64,000 bases of DNA from SKHV01 sp963678565 (GCA_963678565.1 OY782875.1:3472001-3536000), one strand, 5' to 3'. Shown: positions 7,268 to 16,952, numbered from the stretch's first letter. The notes: generated by a model not told the origin, from the letters alone. Numbers and translations are program-made.

Positions 7268-9721
7268 TTAGCGCAATTCAGCATTTACTTCTCGTTTGTA
7301 CATATTGATCAAACGATTCATGGTAGCATCAATTGCTTTATCTTTTAAAGTTTTCTGATCGTCGCGCAAAATAAAGCTTAAGGCGTACGATTTTTTTCCT
7401 GCCGGTAAGTTTTTGCCTCTGTACACGTCGAAGATATCCACTTTACGAAGCAATTTTTTCTCGGCTTTGAATGCAATTTGTTTTAACTGTCCAAAAGAAA
7501 CCGACTCGTCGACTAACAAAGCTAAATCTCTTCGTACAGCAGGGAATTTGGGTAATTCGGTATAGGCAACTTTGTTGTTTTTTATAGCAGCCATTACAAA
7601 ATCCCAATCGAAATCGGCATAGAAAACAGCAGACTCTAAATCAGCATTTTTCACCAAATTGGTATTCACATAACCAAATTTCACAATCGATTTTCCATCG
7701 CCACGCTGGTAATCTAAAGCATCGTCGAAGATATCGTTTTGTAATCCTTCAACTTTCAGCTTATCGATATTGAAACCTAACATTTTCAGAATTCCTTCTA
7801 CATACGATTTCAAAGTATAAAAGGAGGTTGGCTGTATTTTCTCATTCCAGTTTTCATCGCTTCTATTCCCTGAAATGAAGATCCCCAAGTGCATTTCTTC
7901 GTTGTACTTTTCTGCCGGACTATTTTTTACTTCGATGTTATTGTAGAAGTAAGTATTTCCAAATTCGTACAATTTTAAATCAGCATTCTGGAATTTTGTA
8001 TTTCTCGAAATTGATTCCAAACCACCAAACAACATCGACTGGCGCATGGCATTCAAATCCTGACTTAAAGGATTTAAAATCGCAACGGTATTATCTGCTT
8101 TATAAGTTTCAAGATTCTCGTAATAACCGGCTTTGGTTAACGAGTTCGACCAAATTTCGTTGAAACCATTAGAAGTTAAATAATCAGAAATACGATTGAT
8201 AACATTCTCAGGATTCGGTTTTGAAGAATATTGAATAGTAGAATTTACATGCATTTCGGGCTCAACAGTATTGTAACCATAAATACGTAAAATCTCTTCA
8301 ATTACATCTGCTTCGCGTTGAACATCTACACGATATGGAGGAACTTTCAATGTAAGTTTCTCAGAATCTTCAGCAACTACATCAATTTCTAATCCGCCTA
8401 AAATATTTTTGATTTGTGCTTTTGGAATTTCAACTCCTATTAATCGTTTTATGTTTTTAAAGCTAACTTCAACATCGAAATGTTGAGCAGGTGTTGGATA
8501 AATATCGACAATTTCGGAAGAGATTTCGCCACCGGCAATTTCTTTGATCAACAATGCGGCGCGTTTTAGTGCGTAAATTACTCCATTCGGATCGGTTCCA
8601 CGCTCGAAACGGAAAGAAGCATCGGTACTCAACCCATGACGGCGAGCGGTTTTACGAATATAAACCGGATCGAACCAAGCACTTTCTAAGAAAATAGAAG
8701 TGGTTGTATTTTTCACCCCTGATTTTGCACCTCCAAAAACACCACCAATACACATCGGTTCCGTTTCATTGCAAATCATTAGGTCTTTCGCGTCTAGTTT
8801 ACGTTCTTCTTCATCGAGGGTTACAAATTCAGTTCCTTCCGCAACCGTTTTTACCACAATTTTATTGCCGGCGACCTCTGCCATATCAAAAGCATGCAAA
8901 GGTTGAGCTGTTTCGAACAAAACATAATTGGTAATATCCACCACATTATTAATCGGCGCTAAACCAATTAAACGCAAACGATTTTTTAACCATTCGGGTG
9001 ATTCTTGAATAGTTAAACCACTAATGGTTACTCCTGCATATCGAGGACATGCTTCGGGGGTACCAATTTCAACATCGATTGGAGCATTGGTATTGTCTAC
9101 CTTAAATGCATTTACCGATGGTTTTTTATAATCAATAGCTTGTTTTTGCTTTAAGTATGCAGCCAAATCGCGAGCAACTCCAATCAACGAAGCACCATCG
9201 ATTCGGTTCGGAGTTAAATCAATTTCAATTACATAATCGGAACTGATATTGAAATATTTGGCTGCGGCTGTTCCAACCGGTGCATCTGCATCCAACACCA
9301 TTATTCCATCGTGACTTGTACCTAGACCAATTTCGTCTTCAGCACAAATCATCCCCATTGAAACTTCTCCGCGGATTTTTGATTTCTTAATTTTGAATTC
9401 ATTATCGCCATCGTACAAAGTTGTACCAACGGTTGCCACCACTACTTTTTGTCCGGCAGCCACATTCGGTGCTCCACAAACAATTGGCAATAGTTCATCA
9501 GCACCAACATCAACCGTTGTTACACTCAGGTGATCAGAGTTTGAATGTGGGACACAAGTTTTCACTTCCCCAATCACCACACCTTTTAATCCACCCTTAA
9601 CGGTTTCAACTTCTTCAATTCCACCCACTTCCAAACCGGTTTGAGTTAGTATATCACCAAGTTGTTCCGGAGCTAAATCAATATCGATATAATCCTTTAA
9701 CCAAGAATATGCGATTTTCAT
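7268..9721 (-). CDS. pheT: Phenylalanine-tRNA ligase beta subunit
   Basis: 817 residues from ATG 9719-9721 (MKIAYSWLKDYIDIDL), the standard start for bacterial PheT; an upstream start at 9751 would add ten atypical residues. PheT is the tRNA-binding and editing partner of PheS in the alpha2beta2 synthetase. Domains in order: N-terminal hydrophobic region, EMAP/OB-type tRNA-binding domain (about 40-150, IVCGAPNVAAGQKV), B3/B4 editing domain (about 210-390, DITNYVLFETAQPLHAFD), B5 (about 400-475), the catalytic-like core, and the FDX-ACB anticodon-binding domain at the C-terminus (FPAVRRDLALLVDESVSF to NAELR). pheS is not adjacent, as is common in Bacteroidota. All domains look complete. Confidence 0.97.
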   Translation of the reverse strand: MKIAYSWLKDYIDIDLAPEQLGDILTQTGLEVGGIEEVETVKGGLKGVVIGEVKTCVPHSNSDHLSVTTVDVGADELLPIVCGAPNVAAGQKVVVATVGTTLYDGDNEFKIKKSKIRGEVSMGMICAEDEIGLGTSHDGIMVLDADAPVGTAAAKYFNISSDYVIEIDLTPNRIDGASLIGVARDLAAYLKQKQAIDYKKPSVNAFKVDNTNAPIDVEIGTPEACPRYAGVTISGLTIQESPEWLKNRLRLIGLAPINNVVDITNYVLFETAQPLHAFDMAEVAGNKIVVKTVAEGTEFVTLDEEERKLDAKDLMICNETEPMCIGGVFGGAKSGVKNTTTSIFLESAWFDPVYIRKTARRHGLSTDASFRFERGTDPNGVIYALKRAALLIKEIAGGEISSEIVDIYPTPAQHFDVEVSFKNIKRLIGVEIPKAQIKNILGGLEIDVVAEDSEKLTLKVPPYRVDVQREADVIEEILRIYGYNTVEPEMHVNSTIQYSSKPNPENVINRISDYLTSNGFNEIWSNSLTKAGYYENLETYKADNTVAILNPLSQDLNAMRQSMLFGGLESISRNTKFQNADLKLYEFGNTYFYNNIEVKNSPAEKYNEEMHLGIFISGNRSDENWNEKIQPTSFYTLKSYVEGILKMLGFNIDKLKVEGLQNDIFDDALDYQRGDGKSIVKFGYVNTNLVKNADLESAVFYADFDWDFVMAAIKNNKVAYTELPKFPAVRRDLALLVDESVSFGQLKQIAFKAEKKLLRKVDIFDVYRGKNLPAGKKSYALSFILRDDQKTLKDKAIDATMNRLINMYKREVNAELR

Positions 9722-9821
9722 TCTTTCAAAATTTTTATTCTTATAATACAAACAACATTAATTGACTAAAATGAATTATTTTTCAATTAAATGCTTGTTC
9801 AATTTTCTGATTTTAAGAACA

Positions 9822-9829
9822 CAAAAGTA
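9822..9829 (-). promoter_or_regulatory. Probable pheT promoter -7 element
   Basis: TACTTTTG on the minus strand, an exact TAnnTTTG. The start of transcription would fall near 9816. No convincing -33 TTTG is present. Confidence 0.5.
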
Positions 9830-10036
9830 TAAAAATAGATGGAAGTATGAAGAAATAATTTTACTAAGAATTTAGACAATAAAAGATAATAAAACAGGAT
9901 TCAGAATATTCAAGAAACCTTGAATAACAGTAATGAACCATTCATTTTATATTGAACGTTTCATTGATCTAATTTTAAAACCATTATGAATTAGTAGGAT
10001 TCTAAGTAAAAAACACGTTCAAATTATAGATTTTTA

Positions 10037-10044
10037 TATTTTTG
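10037..10044 (+). promoter_or_regulatory. Probable chorismate mutase promoter -7 element
   Basis: TATTTTTG matches TAnnTTTG. It overlaps an in-frame TTG at 10042, which argues that translation starts at the downstream ATG 10102 and not at that TTG. Confidence 0.5.
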
Positions 10045-10101
10045 GGCATATTTCTTACAATTCAACAAAACCAAACAAAGAGTTGTACAAATTTATTATT
10101 A

Positions 10102-10416
10102 ATGACAAGTTTAAATCAAAGCATACAACCATCAGATTGCCAATCAAAAGAAGAAATCAGAAAGCAAATTGATGAAATCGATCGCGAAATTCTCGAACTT
10201 TTTGCCTATCGCTTTCAATTCGTAAAAGAAATTGTTCGTTATAAAGAGAAAAAGTCTTCTGCCATTATCGATCAAGCCCGAAAAGATTTAGTGATTAAAG
10301 AAAGAGCCGAATGGGCAAAAAAGCTTGGATTGGATGAAGCAACTTTTGCACAGATATATGAAATTTTAATCGACAGTAATATTTCGAAAGAAATGGAAAT
10401 TGCAAAAACGAAATAA
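10102..10416 (+). CDS. Chorismate mutase, AroQ type
   Basis: 104 residues from ATG 10102; the TTG at 10042 lies inside the -7 promoter element. Chorismate mutase converts chorismate to prephenate on the way to phenylalanine and tyrosine. The all-helical AroQ signature is visible: IRKQIDEIDREILELFAYRFQFVKEIVRYK (about 15-45), with the Arg and Lys residues that hold the substrate, and the third helix near YEILIDSNISKEME. It is a free-standing domain, not fused to prephenate dehydratase, DAHP synthase or prephenate dehydrogenase. The aldolase gene starts 62 bases downstream on the same strand, so an operon is possible. Confidence 0.88.
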   Translation: MTSLNQSIQPSDCQSKEEIRKQIDEIDREILELFAYRFQFVKEIVRYKEKKSSAIIDQARKDLVIKERAEWAKKLGLDEATFAQIYEILIDSNISKEMEIAKTK

Positions 10417-10478
10417 GAAAAATAGATAGGCCTATACCTAAAAAAATAACGAGCAGCTCATGCTCCAAATCTCATACA

Positions 10479-11429
10479 ATGTTTAAGAAAGATATTAAAG
10501 TTTTAGATTGCACAGTTCGCGACGGCGGATTGATGAATAAATGGCAATTTAGCGACGAATTTGTAAAATCGGTTTATAATGCTTGTGTCGAAGCAGGTGT
10601 AGATTATATGGAAATTGGCTACAAAAGTAGCGAACACGCTTTCGATAGAAACGAAGTTGGCCCTTGGAAATTTTGCGACGAAAAAGATATTCGCCGTATC
10701 ATTGGCGAGGGAGAACCAAAAGTAAAACTATCGGCACTATGTGATATTGGCCGTATCGATTTTGATGACATTCCGCAAAAATCGGAAAGTGCAATTTCGA
10801 TGATGCGTGTTGCTTGTTATGCCCACCAAATGGACAAAGCAATTGAATTGGCTCACCATTGTATGGATAAAGGTTATGAAACAAGTATCAACTTAATGGC
10901 TGTTTCAAGAGTGAGTGAGCTTGATTTAGATGAGGCGCTTGCGGATGCTGCAAAATCTAGAGTTCCAATTTTCTACCTAGTAGATAGTTTTGGAAGCATG
11001 TATCAAGAAAGCATCCAACATTTAATGGCAAAATATAAAAAAGCGATGCCAGATAAAGAAATTGGAATTCATGCGCACAACAACATGCAAATGGCAATGT
11101 CGAACACCGTTACTTCGTTGATAAATGGTGCTACTTTCTTGGATGCTACCCTACTGGGAATGGGAAGAGGTGCGGGGAATTGCCCAATTGAAATATTAAT
11201 TGCTTTCTTAAAAAACCCAAAATACCGCGTCCTTCCACTTTTAAAAGCCTTGCAAGAAGAAATTCTGCCTTGGCAAAAGAAAATAGACTGGGGTTATCAT
11301 GTACCTTATTTAATTACCGGTGCCTTAAACGAGCATCCGCGCAGTGCAATGGCATGGATGGATTCAGACGAAAAAGAAGACTATGTGAAATTCATGAAAT
11401 CGATGCACGATTATGAGTTGTTAGAATAA
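10479..11429 (+). CDS. HMG-CoA lyase-like (DRE-TIM) aldolase family protein
   Basis: 316 residues of the DRE-TIM metallolyase superfamily, whose members catalyse metal-dependent aldol or Claisen chemistry. The catalytic DCTVRDGG motif is at residues 10-17 and the metal-binding GIHAHNNMQMAMSN is near residue 197. The glycine-rich GMGRGAGNCPIEIL segment resembles 4-hydroxy-2-oxovalerate aldolase. The C-terminal extension (residues ~270-316) with PYLITGALNEHPRSAM is like DmpG-type enzymes, but no partner acylating aldehyde dehydrogenase is present. The substrate is unknown. It follows chorismate mutase by 62 bases and is closed by a terminator at 11452-11477, so the two genes probably form a unit. 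Confidence 0.8.
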   Translation: MFKKDIKVLDCTVRDGGLMNKWQFSDEFVKSVYNACVEAGVDYMEIGYKSSEHAFDRNEVGPWKFCDEKDIRRIIGEGEPKVKLSALCDIGRIDFDDIPQKSESAISMMRVACYAHQMDKAIELAHHCMDKGYETSINLMAVSRVSELDLDEALADAAKSRVPIFYLVDSFGSMYQESIQHLMAKYKKAMPDKEIGIHAHNNMQMAMSNTVTSLINGATFLDATLLGMGRGAGNCPIEILIAFLKNPKYRVLPLLKALQEEILPWQKKIDWGYHVPYLITGALNEHPRSAMAWMDSDEKEDYVKFMKSMHDYELLE

Positions 11430-11451
11430 GATCAATCCGATAATAAAAAGT

Positions 11452-11477
11452 AAAGCCGTTTCATACGGCTTTTTTTA
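11452..11477 (+). terminator. Intrinsic terminator after the aldolase gene
   Basis: AAAGCCGT-ttcat-ACGGCTTTTTTT: a seven-pair stem with a short loop and a seven-T tail. Confidence 0.85.
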
Positions 11478-11604
11478 TGCATTCAACTTTCAAATCAAGT
11501 TATTGCTTAACGCGCTGAAATAAAAAACAATACCTACAACATATTTATAGAATTGCTTTATTGAAATATTTCCACGAAATTAAGATGTATTAAAATACAA
11601 GGTT

Positions 11605-14298
11605 ATGATAGTAGTGGTTAGAATTAATTATCATACCAATTCGGAAGAAGAAATTTTTGTGTGTGGTAATTCAGAAGCGTTAGGAAATTGGGATACAAAC
11701 AAGGCATTGGCCTTAGAATTCTCAGGACATGGAGAATGGAAAGCCAAAATTGAAGTCGAAGATTGCTCCAACCTTCAATACAAGTATTTCATTAAAAAAA
11801 ACACAAGTATTCAATGGGAATTTGGCAAACCTCGGAAGTTGTGTGCAACAAGTAAAATAAAATCGATACAAACCCGCGACTTCAGGAGAGAGAATAAGGT
11901 TAATAATTTGCTCTTTAGCAAAGTTTTTACTGAAGCCTTGTTTAAACCAATAACTAAAATTAGTTCAAAAAGAAGCAATGCAAAAAGCAGAATAAAATTC
12001 TCAATTAATTATCCTAGAGTTGGGAAAAATGAAACCCTTGCCATTATTGGAAATCAGAAAGCTTTAGGAGATTGGAAAACACCAATTCTTTTAAACAACG
12101 AAGATTATCCGAATTGGCATATCGAATTAAACCTCAGCAAATTCAGTTTCCCAATTGAATACAAATATGTTCTTGTTGAAAAAGAAACCCATAAAATTGA
12201 GAGTTGGGAAGAAGGCAACGAAAGAAAAATATTCTATTTAAAAAATGATCAGGCGCTGATTCACTTCCAGAATGATGAGAATTTTGAAGATGGAAAACCA
12301 GACTTTAAAGGTGCAGGTGTAGCCGTTCCGATATTTTCACTTCGCAGTAAAAACGGATTTGGAATTGGCGAATTTAACGATCTAAAAAAACTAGTGGATT
12401 GGTCGATAAAAACCAATTTGAAAATGATCCAAGTGTTGCCAATTAACGAAACCATTGCCACACATTCATGGCTCGACTCCTATCCTTACAAAGCAATTTC
12501 GACAAATGCGCTTCATCCCATGTTTCTGAACTTGGAAACCATGGGAAAACTAAAGGACCCAAAGCAAAGAAGAGACTTTGTTGAACACCAAAAAGAACTA
12601 AACCAAAAGCCCTATGTCGACTATGAATTAGTGATGAAATTAAAATCGAAATACTTAAAATTATTATACGAGCAGGAATGGAAAAAAACAATCGCATCTA
12701 AGCAGTTTAAAGAATTCTTTGAATCAAACAAAACATGGTTAAAACCCTATGCAGCATTTTGTTTTCTGCGAGACAAATACAACTCGATAGATTTTAAAAA
12801 ATGGGAAAAATGGGCTCAATACAAAGCCGAAGCCATTGAAAATATGGTTCAGCCAAAATCGAAAGACTTCTTCAATATTGCCTATTATTATTTCATTCAA
12901 TATCATTTGCAAAAGCAATTAAAAGATGTAGTTGAATATGCACATCAAAACCATATTGCGTTAAAAGGCGATTTACCAATTGGTGTAAATTCGCACAGTG
13001 TTGAAACATGGACTTCGCCCCACTTATTTAATTTAAACTGCCAAGCTGGTGCGCCGCCTGATAAATATACAGTGCTTGGACAAAATTGGCAATTTCCAAC
13101 CTACAATTGGCAGGAGATAGAAAAAGAAGACTTTCGATGGTGGCAAGATCGAATTTACGCCATATGTAATTTTTTTGATGCTTTCCGTATGGATCACCTT
13201 CTTGGATTTTTCAGGATGTGGGAAATCCCAACAGACTCGATACATGGTTTGCTCGGATATTTCAAACCATCAATTCCGATTAAACTGGAGGAATTTCAAG
13301 AACGAGGAATTTGGTTTGATTTCGATCGTTTCACCAAACCATACATACGCTCCCATTTTCTGAAAAATTACTTTGGAGAATATACCGATGAAGTAAAAAC
13401 ACTTTATTTTAAAGAATACGAACAAGGTTGTTACGAGCTGAAAGATGGATATCAAACACAACTTGAAGTTTACAATCACTTCACACCAATTTCAGACGAT
13501 GAACAAGACATGAGTAAAAGAAATACCACCATTCGCGATGGAATCTTAAACTTACTCGACGAAGTACTTTTTCTTAAAGACCCAACATCGAAACACCTCC
13601 ATTTCCATCCTCGAATTGCAATGCAATTCACCAACAGCTACAATGAATTAGATCAGGAATTAAAAGTAAAACTAGATGAATTGTACATTCATTATTTCTA
13701 TGAGCGCAATGAAAGTTTGTGGAAAACAGAAGCGATGAAAAAACTCCCAAAAATTGTTAATGCCTCAAATATGCTGGTTTGTGGCGACGATTTAGGAATG
13801 ATTCCCGAAAGTGTTTCCTCGGTAATAAAAGAATTAAAAATTCTGAGTTTAGAAATTCAACGGATGCCTAAAAAAGCTGATATTGAATTTTCTAATCTGA
13901 GCAATGTACCCTATTTGAGTGTTTGCAGCACCTCAACACACGATATGAAAACCATACGAGGATGGTGGGAAGAAAACAGAGAAAAAACACAGAATTTTTT
14001 CCAGTTCGAAATGAAGGAAAAAGGAGCAGCACCTTATTTTGCAGAGCCGTGGATTTGTCAGAAAATAATTAAGCAACATCTTCAATCTTCGGCCATGTGG
14101 ACCATCTTTCCAATTCAGGATTTACTAGCGATGGACGGTGATATTCGATGGGACGAAACAGACAAAGAACGAATCAATACCCCATCGAATCCTAAAAACA
14201 AATGGCGATACAGAATGCTTCAAGACATTGATGATTTAAATGCGCAAGAGGAATTTAACATCCTGCTTCAAAAAATGATTATACATTCAAAGCGATAA
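11605..14298 (+). CDS. malQ: 4-alpha-glucanotransferase, DPE2-like (two CBM20 domains plus GH77)
   Basis: 897 residues. GH77 enzymes move alpha-1,4-glucan segments between maltodextrins. Two N-terminal starch-binding CBM20-like repeats are seen (about 1-95, with CGNSEALGNWD, and 128-220, with IGNQKALGDWK). The GH77 catalytic domain follows. The nucleophile lies in FDAFRMDHLLGFFRMW and the transition-state Asp in STHDMKTIRGWW. At the acid/base position, where GH77 has Glu in (G/A)EDLG, this protein has Asp728 (CGDDLGMIPESV). This is conservative but unusual and may lower activity. The layout matches plant DPE2 and Bacteroidota relatives. No signal peptide is present, so it should act on cytoplasmic maltodextrin or glycogen. 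It stands alone with its own terminator. Confidence 0.93.
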   Translation: MIVVVRINYHTNSEEEIFVCGNSEALGNWDTNKALALEFSGHGEWKAKIEVEDCSNLQYKYFIKKNTSIQWEFGKPRKLCATSKIKSIQTRDFRRENKVNNLLFSKVFTEALFKPITKISSKRSNAKSRIKFSINYPRVGKNETLAIIGNQKALGDWKTPILLNNEDYPNWHIELNLSKFSFPIEYKYVLVEKETHKIESWEEGNERKIFYLKNDQALIHFQNDENFEDGKPDFKGAGVAVPIFSLRSKNGFGIGEFNDLKKLVDWSIKTNLKMIQVLPINETIATHSWLDSYPYKAISTNALHPMFLNLETMGKLKDPKQRRDFVEHQKELNQKPYVDYELVMKLKSKYLKLLYEQEWKKTIASKQFKEFFESNKTWLKPYAAFCFLRDKYNSIDFKKWEKWAQYKAEAIENMVQPKSKDFFNIAYYYFIQYHLQKQLKDVVEYAHQNHIALKGDLPIGVNSHSVETWTSPHLFNLNCQAGAPPDKYTVLGQNWQFPTYNWQEIEKEDFRWWQDRIYAICNFFDAFRMDHLLGFFRMWEIPTDSIHGLLGYFKPSIPIKLEEFQERGIWFDFDRFTKPYIRSHFLKNYFGEYTDEVKTLYFKEYEQGCYELKDGYQTQLEVYNHFTPISDDEQDMSKRNTTIRDGILNLLDEVLFLKDPTSKHLHFHPRIAMQFTNSYNELDQELKVKLDELYIHYFYERNESLWKTEAMKKLPKIVNASNMLVCGDDLGMIPESVSSVIKELKILSLEIQRMPKKADIEFSNLSNVPYLSVCSTSTHDMKTIRGWWEENREKTQNFFQFEMKEKGAAPYFAEPWICQKIIKQHLQSSAMWTIFPIQDLLAMDGDIRWDETDKERINTPSNPKNKWRYRMLQDIDDLNAQEEFNILLQKMIIHSKR

Positions 14299-14308
14299 CT
14301 TGAAAAGA

Positions 14309-14348
14309 AAAAGTCCTGAACCATCTCGCGATGAATTCAGGACTTTTC
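14309..14348. terminator. Bidirectional terminator between malQ and barrel protein gene
   Basis: AAAAGTCCTGAA and TTCAGGACTTTT pair across a 14-base loop between convergent genes, with A and T runs on either side. Confidence 0.8.
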
Positions 14349-14367
14349 AAATATCTTATTTTTTATC

Positions 14368-15018
14368 TTAGAATCTCCACTCTAAACCAATATTAGCCGA
14401 AATACGTTGCAATGCCATTTTATTCTCAACATAGTAGCTGCTGAAGTAACTAGCGTATTCAGGAGAAAGAGTCAATGAAGTGTTTTCACCCAAATTCATT
14501 TTCAATAACAATCCAACTGTTGCTCCAAACATTGTTTTGGTATGTTCTTCAAAATAAGTATTGAAGTAATCAGCATTCATTTTGTCTCCATTGTTGGTAT
14601 AACTTCTATAAAAATCATCAAAAGTAAACTCAAAACGCAAACCCAACGATGAGTACATATCTAATTTCCCAACTGAAAATAGTTTGTAATCAAAATGAGG
14701 AGTAAATCCAATATTATTCGAAGCTAGTTTTGTTATATCTAAATCATCGGTATCGGCACCAAGCGTATAATCCTTCTGGAAACTAAGGTTCGAATATCTC
14801 AATTCTGTTCTAAGAATCATTTTCTCACCAAAATGATAGTTAATATGCCCTTCGATGTTAAAATCAGGAATTTCATTCGAAACTGATCCCGATAGGTTTT
14901 GATCATAGAACATGTTTTGGTCGTAACCTAAACTTAAACCATAAGAAGTACGGTTTTGAGAAAAAGTGGTAAATGCACTTATTAATAATGCAGCTGTAAT
15001 AATTAACTTTTGCTTCAT
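14368..15018 (-). CDS. Outer-membrane beta-barrel protein of unknown function
   Basis: 216 residues with a Sec signal peptide (1-20, AFTTFSQ). The mature chain alternates short strands such as YGLSLGYDQNMFY, GHINYHFGEKMILRTELRY and GATVGLLLKMNLGENTSLTLSPEYASYFS, and it ends in GLEWRF. The terminal Phe fits insertion by the BAM complex. This looks like an eight-stranded OmpA/porin-like barrel of the kind common in Bacteroidota, but I cannot place it in a named family. It converges with malQ across a shared terminator and is probably monocistronic. No partner genes suggest a function. Confidence 0.78.
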   Translation of the reverse strand: MKQKLIITAALLISAFTTFSQNRTSYGLSLGYDQNMFYDQNLSGSVSNEIPDFNIEGHINYHFGEKMILRTELRYSNLSFQKDYTLGADTDDLDITKLASNNIGFTPHFDYKLFSVGKLDMYSSLGLRFEFTFDDFYRSYTNNGDKMNADYFNTYFEEHTKTMFGATVGLLLKMNLGENTSLTLSPEYASYFSSYYVENKMALQRISANIGLEWRF

Positions 15019-15212
15019 TTCTAATTTTTTTAAATGTTATGGTTTGCTTTTTCTATTTACAGAAGCGATGTAAAAATATCTTAACTTATCGAATAAAGAA
15101 CTATTTCTTTATTAAATTTTGTTACTTGAAGCACTAAATTATGTTAATCACGATCGCTTTTCCTATTATTATAGCGACCTACATGTATATAAAATACAAT
15201 AAATCAAGTATA

Positions 15213-15247
15213 AAAAAGCCGTTTACTTGTTTCGCAAACGGCTTTTG
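15213..15247 (-). terminator. Intrinsic terminator downstream of hcp
   Basis: AAAAGCCGTTT and AAACGGCTTTT arms with an 11-base loop, 23 bases past the hcp stop codon. The flanking A and T runs would also allow plus-strand termination. Confidence 0.8.
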
Positions 15248-15269
15248 TGATATAGAATACAAATAAAGC

Positions 15270-16952
15270 CTAGTTCATAAATTTCATAATATCTGCTTCA
15301 ACTTCTCCTTTTACGTTGATTCCAAATTCTTTCACCAAGAAATCGGCAACAGCAGGAGATAAGAATGCAGGAAGCGTTGGTCCTAAATGAATATTTTTAA
15401 CGCCTAAGAATAAAAGTGCCAACAATACGATAACTGCTTTTTGCTCGTACCATGCAATATTGTATACAATCGGCAATTCGTTGATGTCGTTTAACTCAAA
15501 AACTTCTTTCAACTTTAACGCGGTAACTGCTAATGAGTAAGAATCGTTACATTGTCCGGCATCCAAAACACGAGGAATTCCACCAATATCACCTAACTCT
15601 AATTTATTGTATCTGTATTTTGCACAACCTGCGGTTAATATTACAGTATCGCTTGGAAGCTGCTCAGCAAACTCGGTATAGTATTCGCGCGATTTCATTC
15701 GACCATCACAACCAGCCATTACAAAAAATTTCTTGATTGCTCCAGATTTTACTGCATCCACAACTTTATCGGCCAATTGCATTACTTGGTTGTGAGCAAA
15801 ACCACCAACAATAGTTCCTTCTTCGATTTGAATAGGCGCTGCACATTTTTTTGCGTGCGCAATTACTGCACTAAAGTCTTTTTGTTTGCCCGCTTCTCTA
15901 TCAGCAATATGTTTTACGCCAACAAAACCAGATGCACCAGTAGTATAAACACGATCTTTATAAGAATCAGATGGAGGAACGATACAGTTGGTTGTAAAGA
16001 GAATTGGTCCGTTAAACGATTCAAATTCTTCTTTTTGTTTCCACCATGCATTCCCATAGTTTCCTACAAAATGCTCATATTTTTTGAATTTTGGATAGTA
16101 ATTAGCAGGTAGCATTTCGCTGTGCGTATAAACATCAACACCAGTTCCATCGGTTTGTACCAACAACTCTTCCATGTCTTTCAAATCGTGCCCGCTAATT
16201 AAAATTGCCGGTTTGTTGCGGGTACCAATGTTTACCTCGGTGATTTCAGGATTACCATAACTTTCGGTATTTGCTTTATCGAGCAATGCCATCACATCAA
16301 CACCGTACTTACCAGTTTCCATAGTCAATGCAACCAACTCTTCCATACCAATATCAGTACGAGTAATTTCGGCCATTGCTTTTGATAAGAATTTGAAAAT
16401 TTCAGTATTGTTATAGCTTAAGTTTGCAGCATGTTCGGCATAAGCGGCCATCCCTTTTAATCCGTATAATACTAACTCCTTTAGCGATCTGATATTTTCA
16501 TCAGCTTCGACTTTTACACCAACTAATTTCGACTTACGTTCTAACTCCTCTGAGCTTGTTGGCTCCCAAGCAGTTGAGCTATGTATATCGTTACTTAAAT
16601 CAATGCCTTTTGCATGTAAGGTTGCTTTAATCTCTTTTCTCAATCCGATACCTGCATATACTTTATCAATTATTTTTTTATCATCAAAGTTGGCATTGGT
16701 AATGGTCATGAATAGTGCTTCATAAATGAATTTGTCGGCTTTTTCAATCTCGATGCCAGCGTTATTTGCCTTATTATTTAAAATTGCAATACCTTTAGCA
16801 ATGTATACCAAAAGATCTTGGAAATTCGACACTTCATCGGTTTTTCCACAAACCCCTTTTATCGTACAACCTTCACCTTTAGCTGCTTCCTGACATTGGT
16901 AACAAAACATATTTTCTGTTTCAACTTGTTGATTCAATACTTGGTTTTCCAT
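15270..16952 (-). CDS. hcp: Hybrid cluster protein (hydroxylamine/NO reductase), anaerobe type
   Basis: 560 residues. Hcp reduces hydroxylamine in vitro and is thought to act as an NO reductase in nitrosative stress. The N-terminal cluster motif MFCYQCQEAAKGEGC...C has Cx2Cx8Cx5C spacing, typical of the shorter anaerobe class that binds a [4Fe-4S] cluster. Hybrid-cluster ligands are visible in SGHDLKD, FTTNCIVPP, MAGCDGR, TAGCAKYRY and LDAGQCNDSYS. A 14-residue extension precedes MFCYQC; I kept the upstream ATG because the promoter and a 24-base leader fit it. The gene is monocistronic, with a terminator at 15213-15247. A near-perfect CRP/FNR-type palindrome lies upstream at 17010-17027. No hcr reductase gene is adjacent. 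Confidence 0.96.
   Translation of the reverse strand: MENQVLNQQVETENMFCYQCQEAAKGEGCTIKGVCGKTDEVSNFQDLLVYIAKGIAILNNKANNAGIEIEKADKFIYEALFMTITNANFDDKKIIDKVYAGIGLRKEIKATLHAKGIDLSNDIHSSTAWEPTSSEELERKSKLVGVKVEADENIRSLKELVLYGLKGMAAYAEHAANLSYNNTEIFKFLSKAMAEITRTDIGMEELVALTMETGKYGVDVMALLDKANTESYGNPEITEVNIGTRNKPAILISGHDLKDMEELLVQTDGTGVDVYTHSEMLPANYYPKFKKYEHFVGNYGNAWWKQKEEFESFNGPILFTTNCIVPPSDSYKDRVYTTGASGFVGVKHIADREAGKQKDFSAVIAHAKKCAAPIQIEEGTIVGGFAHNQVMQLADKVVDAVKSGAIKKFFVMAGCDGRMKSREYYTEFAEQLPSDTVILTAGCAKYRYNKLELGDIGGIPRVLDAGQCNDSYSLAVTALKLKEVFELNDINELPIVYNIAWYEQKAVIVLLALLFLGVKNIHLGPTLPAFLSPAVADFLVKEFGINVKGEVEADIMKFMN

Larger units (their letters stand above)
9722..10101. other. Intergenic region holding divergent promoters of pheT and chorismate mutase
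   Basis: About 380 bases without a supported gene. Minus-strand TACTTTTG (9829 to 9822) is a good TAnnTTTG box for pheT and leaves a leader of roughly 95 bases. Plus-strand TATTTTTG (10037-10044) serves the chorismate mutase gene. The middle is AT-rich and I see no further structure, RNA gene or riboswitch in it. Confidence 0.6.

Noticed and set aside
14309..14348. Second copy of the CCTGAA...TTCAGG repeat of 7180-7244
   Set aside because: It shares only the CCTGAA/TTCAGG core and has the A/T-run context of an ordinary bidirectional terminator.
15141..15266. 41-codon plus-strand open frame with one hydrophobic segment
   Set aside because: It runs through the hcp terminator, has no promoter or ribosome site, and its composition is that of AT-rich intergenic DNA.
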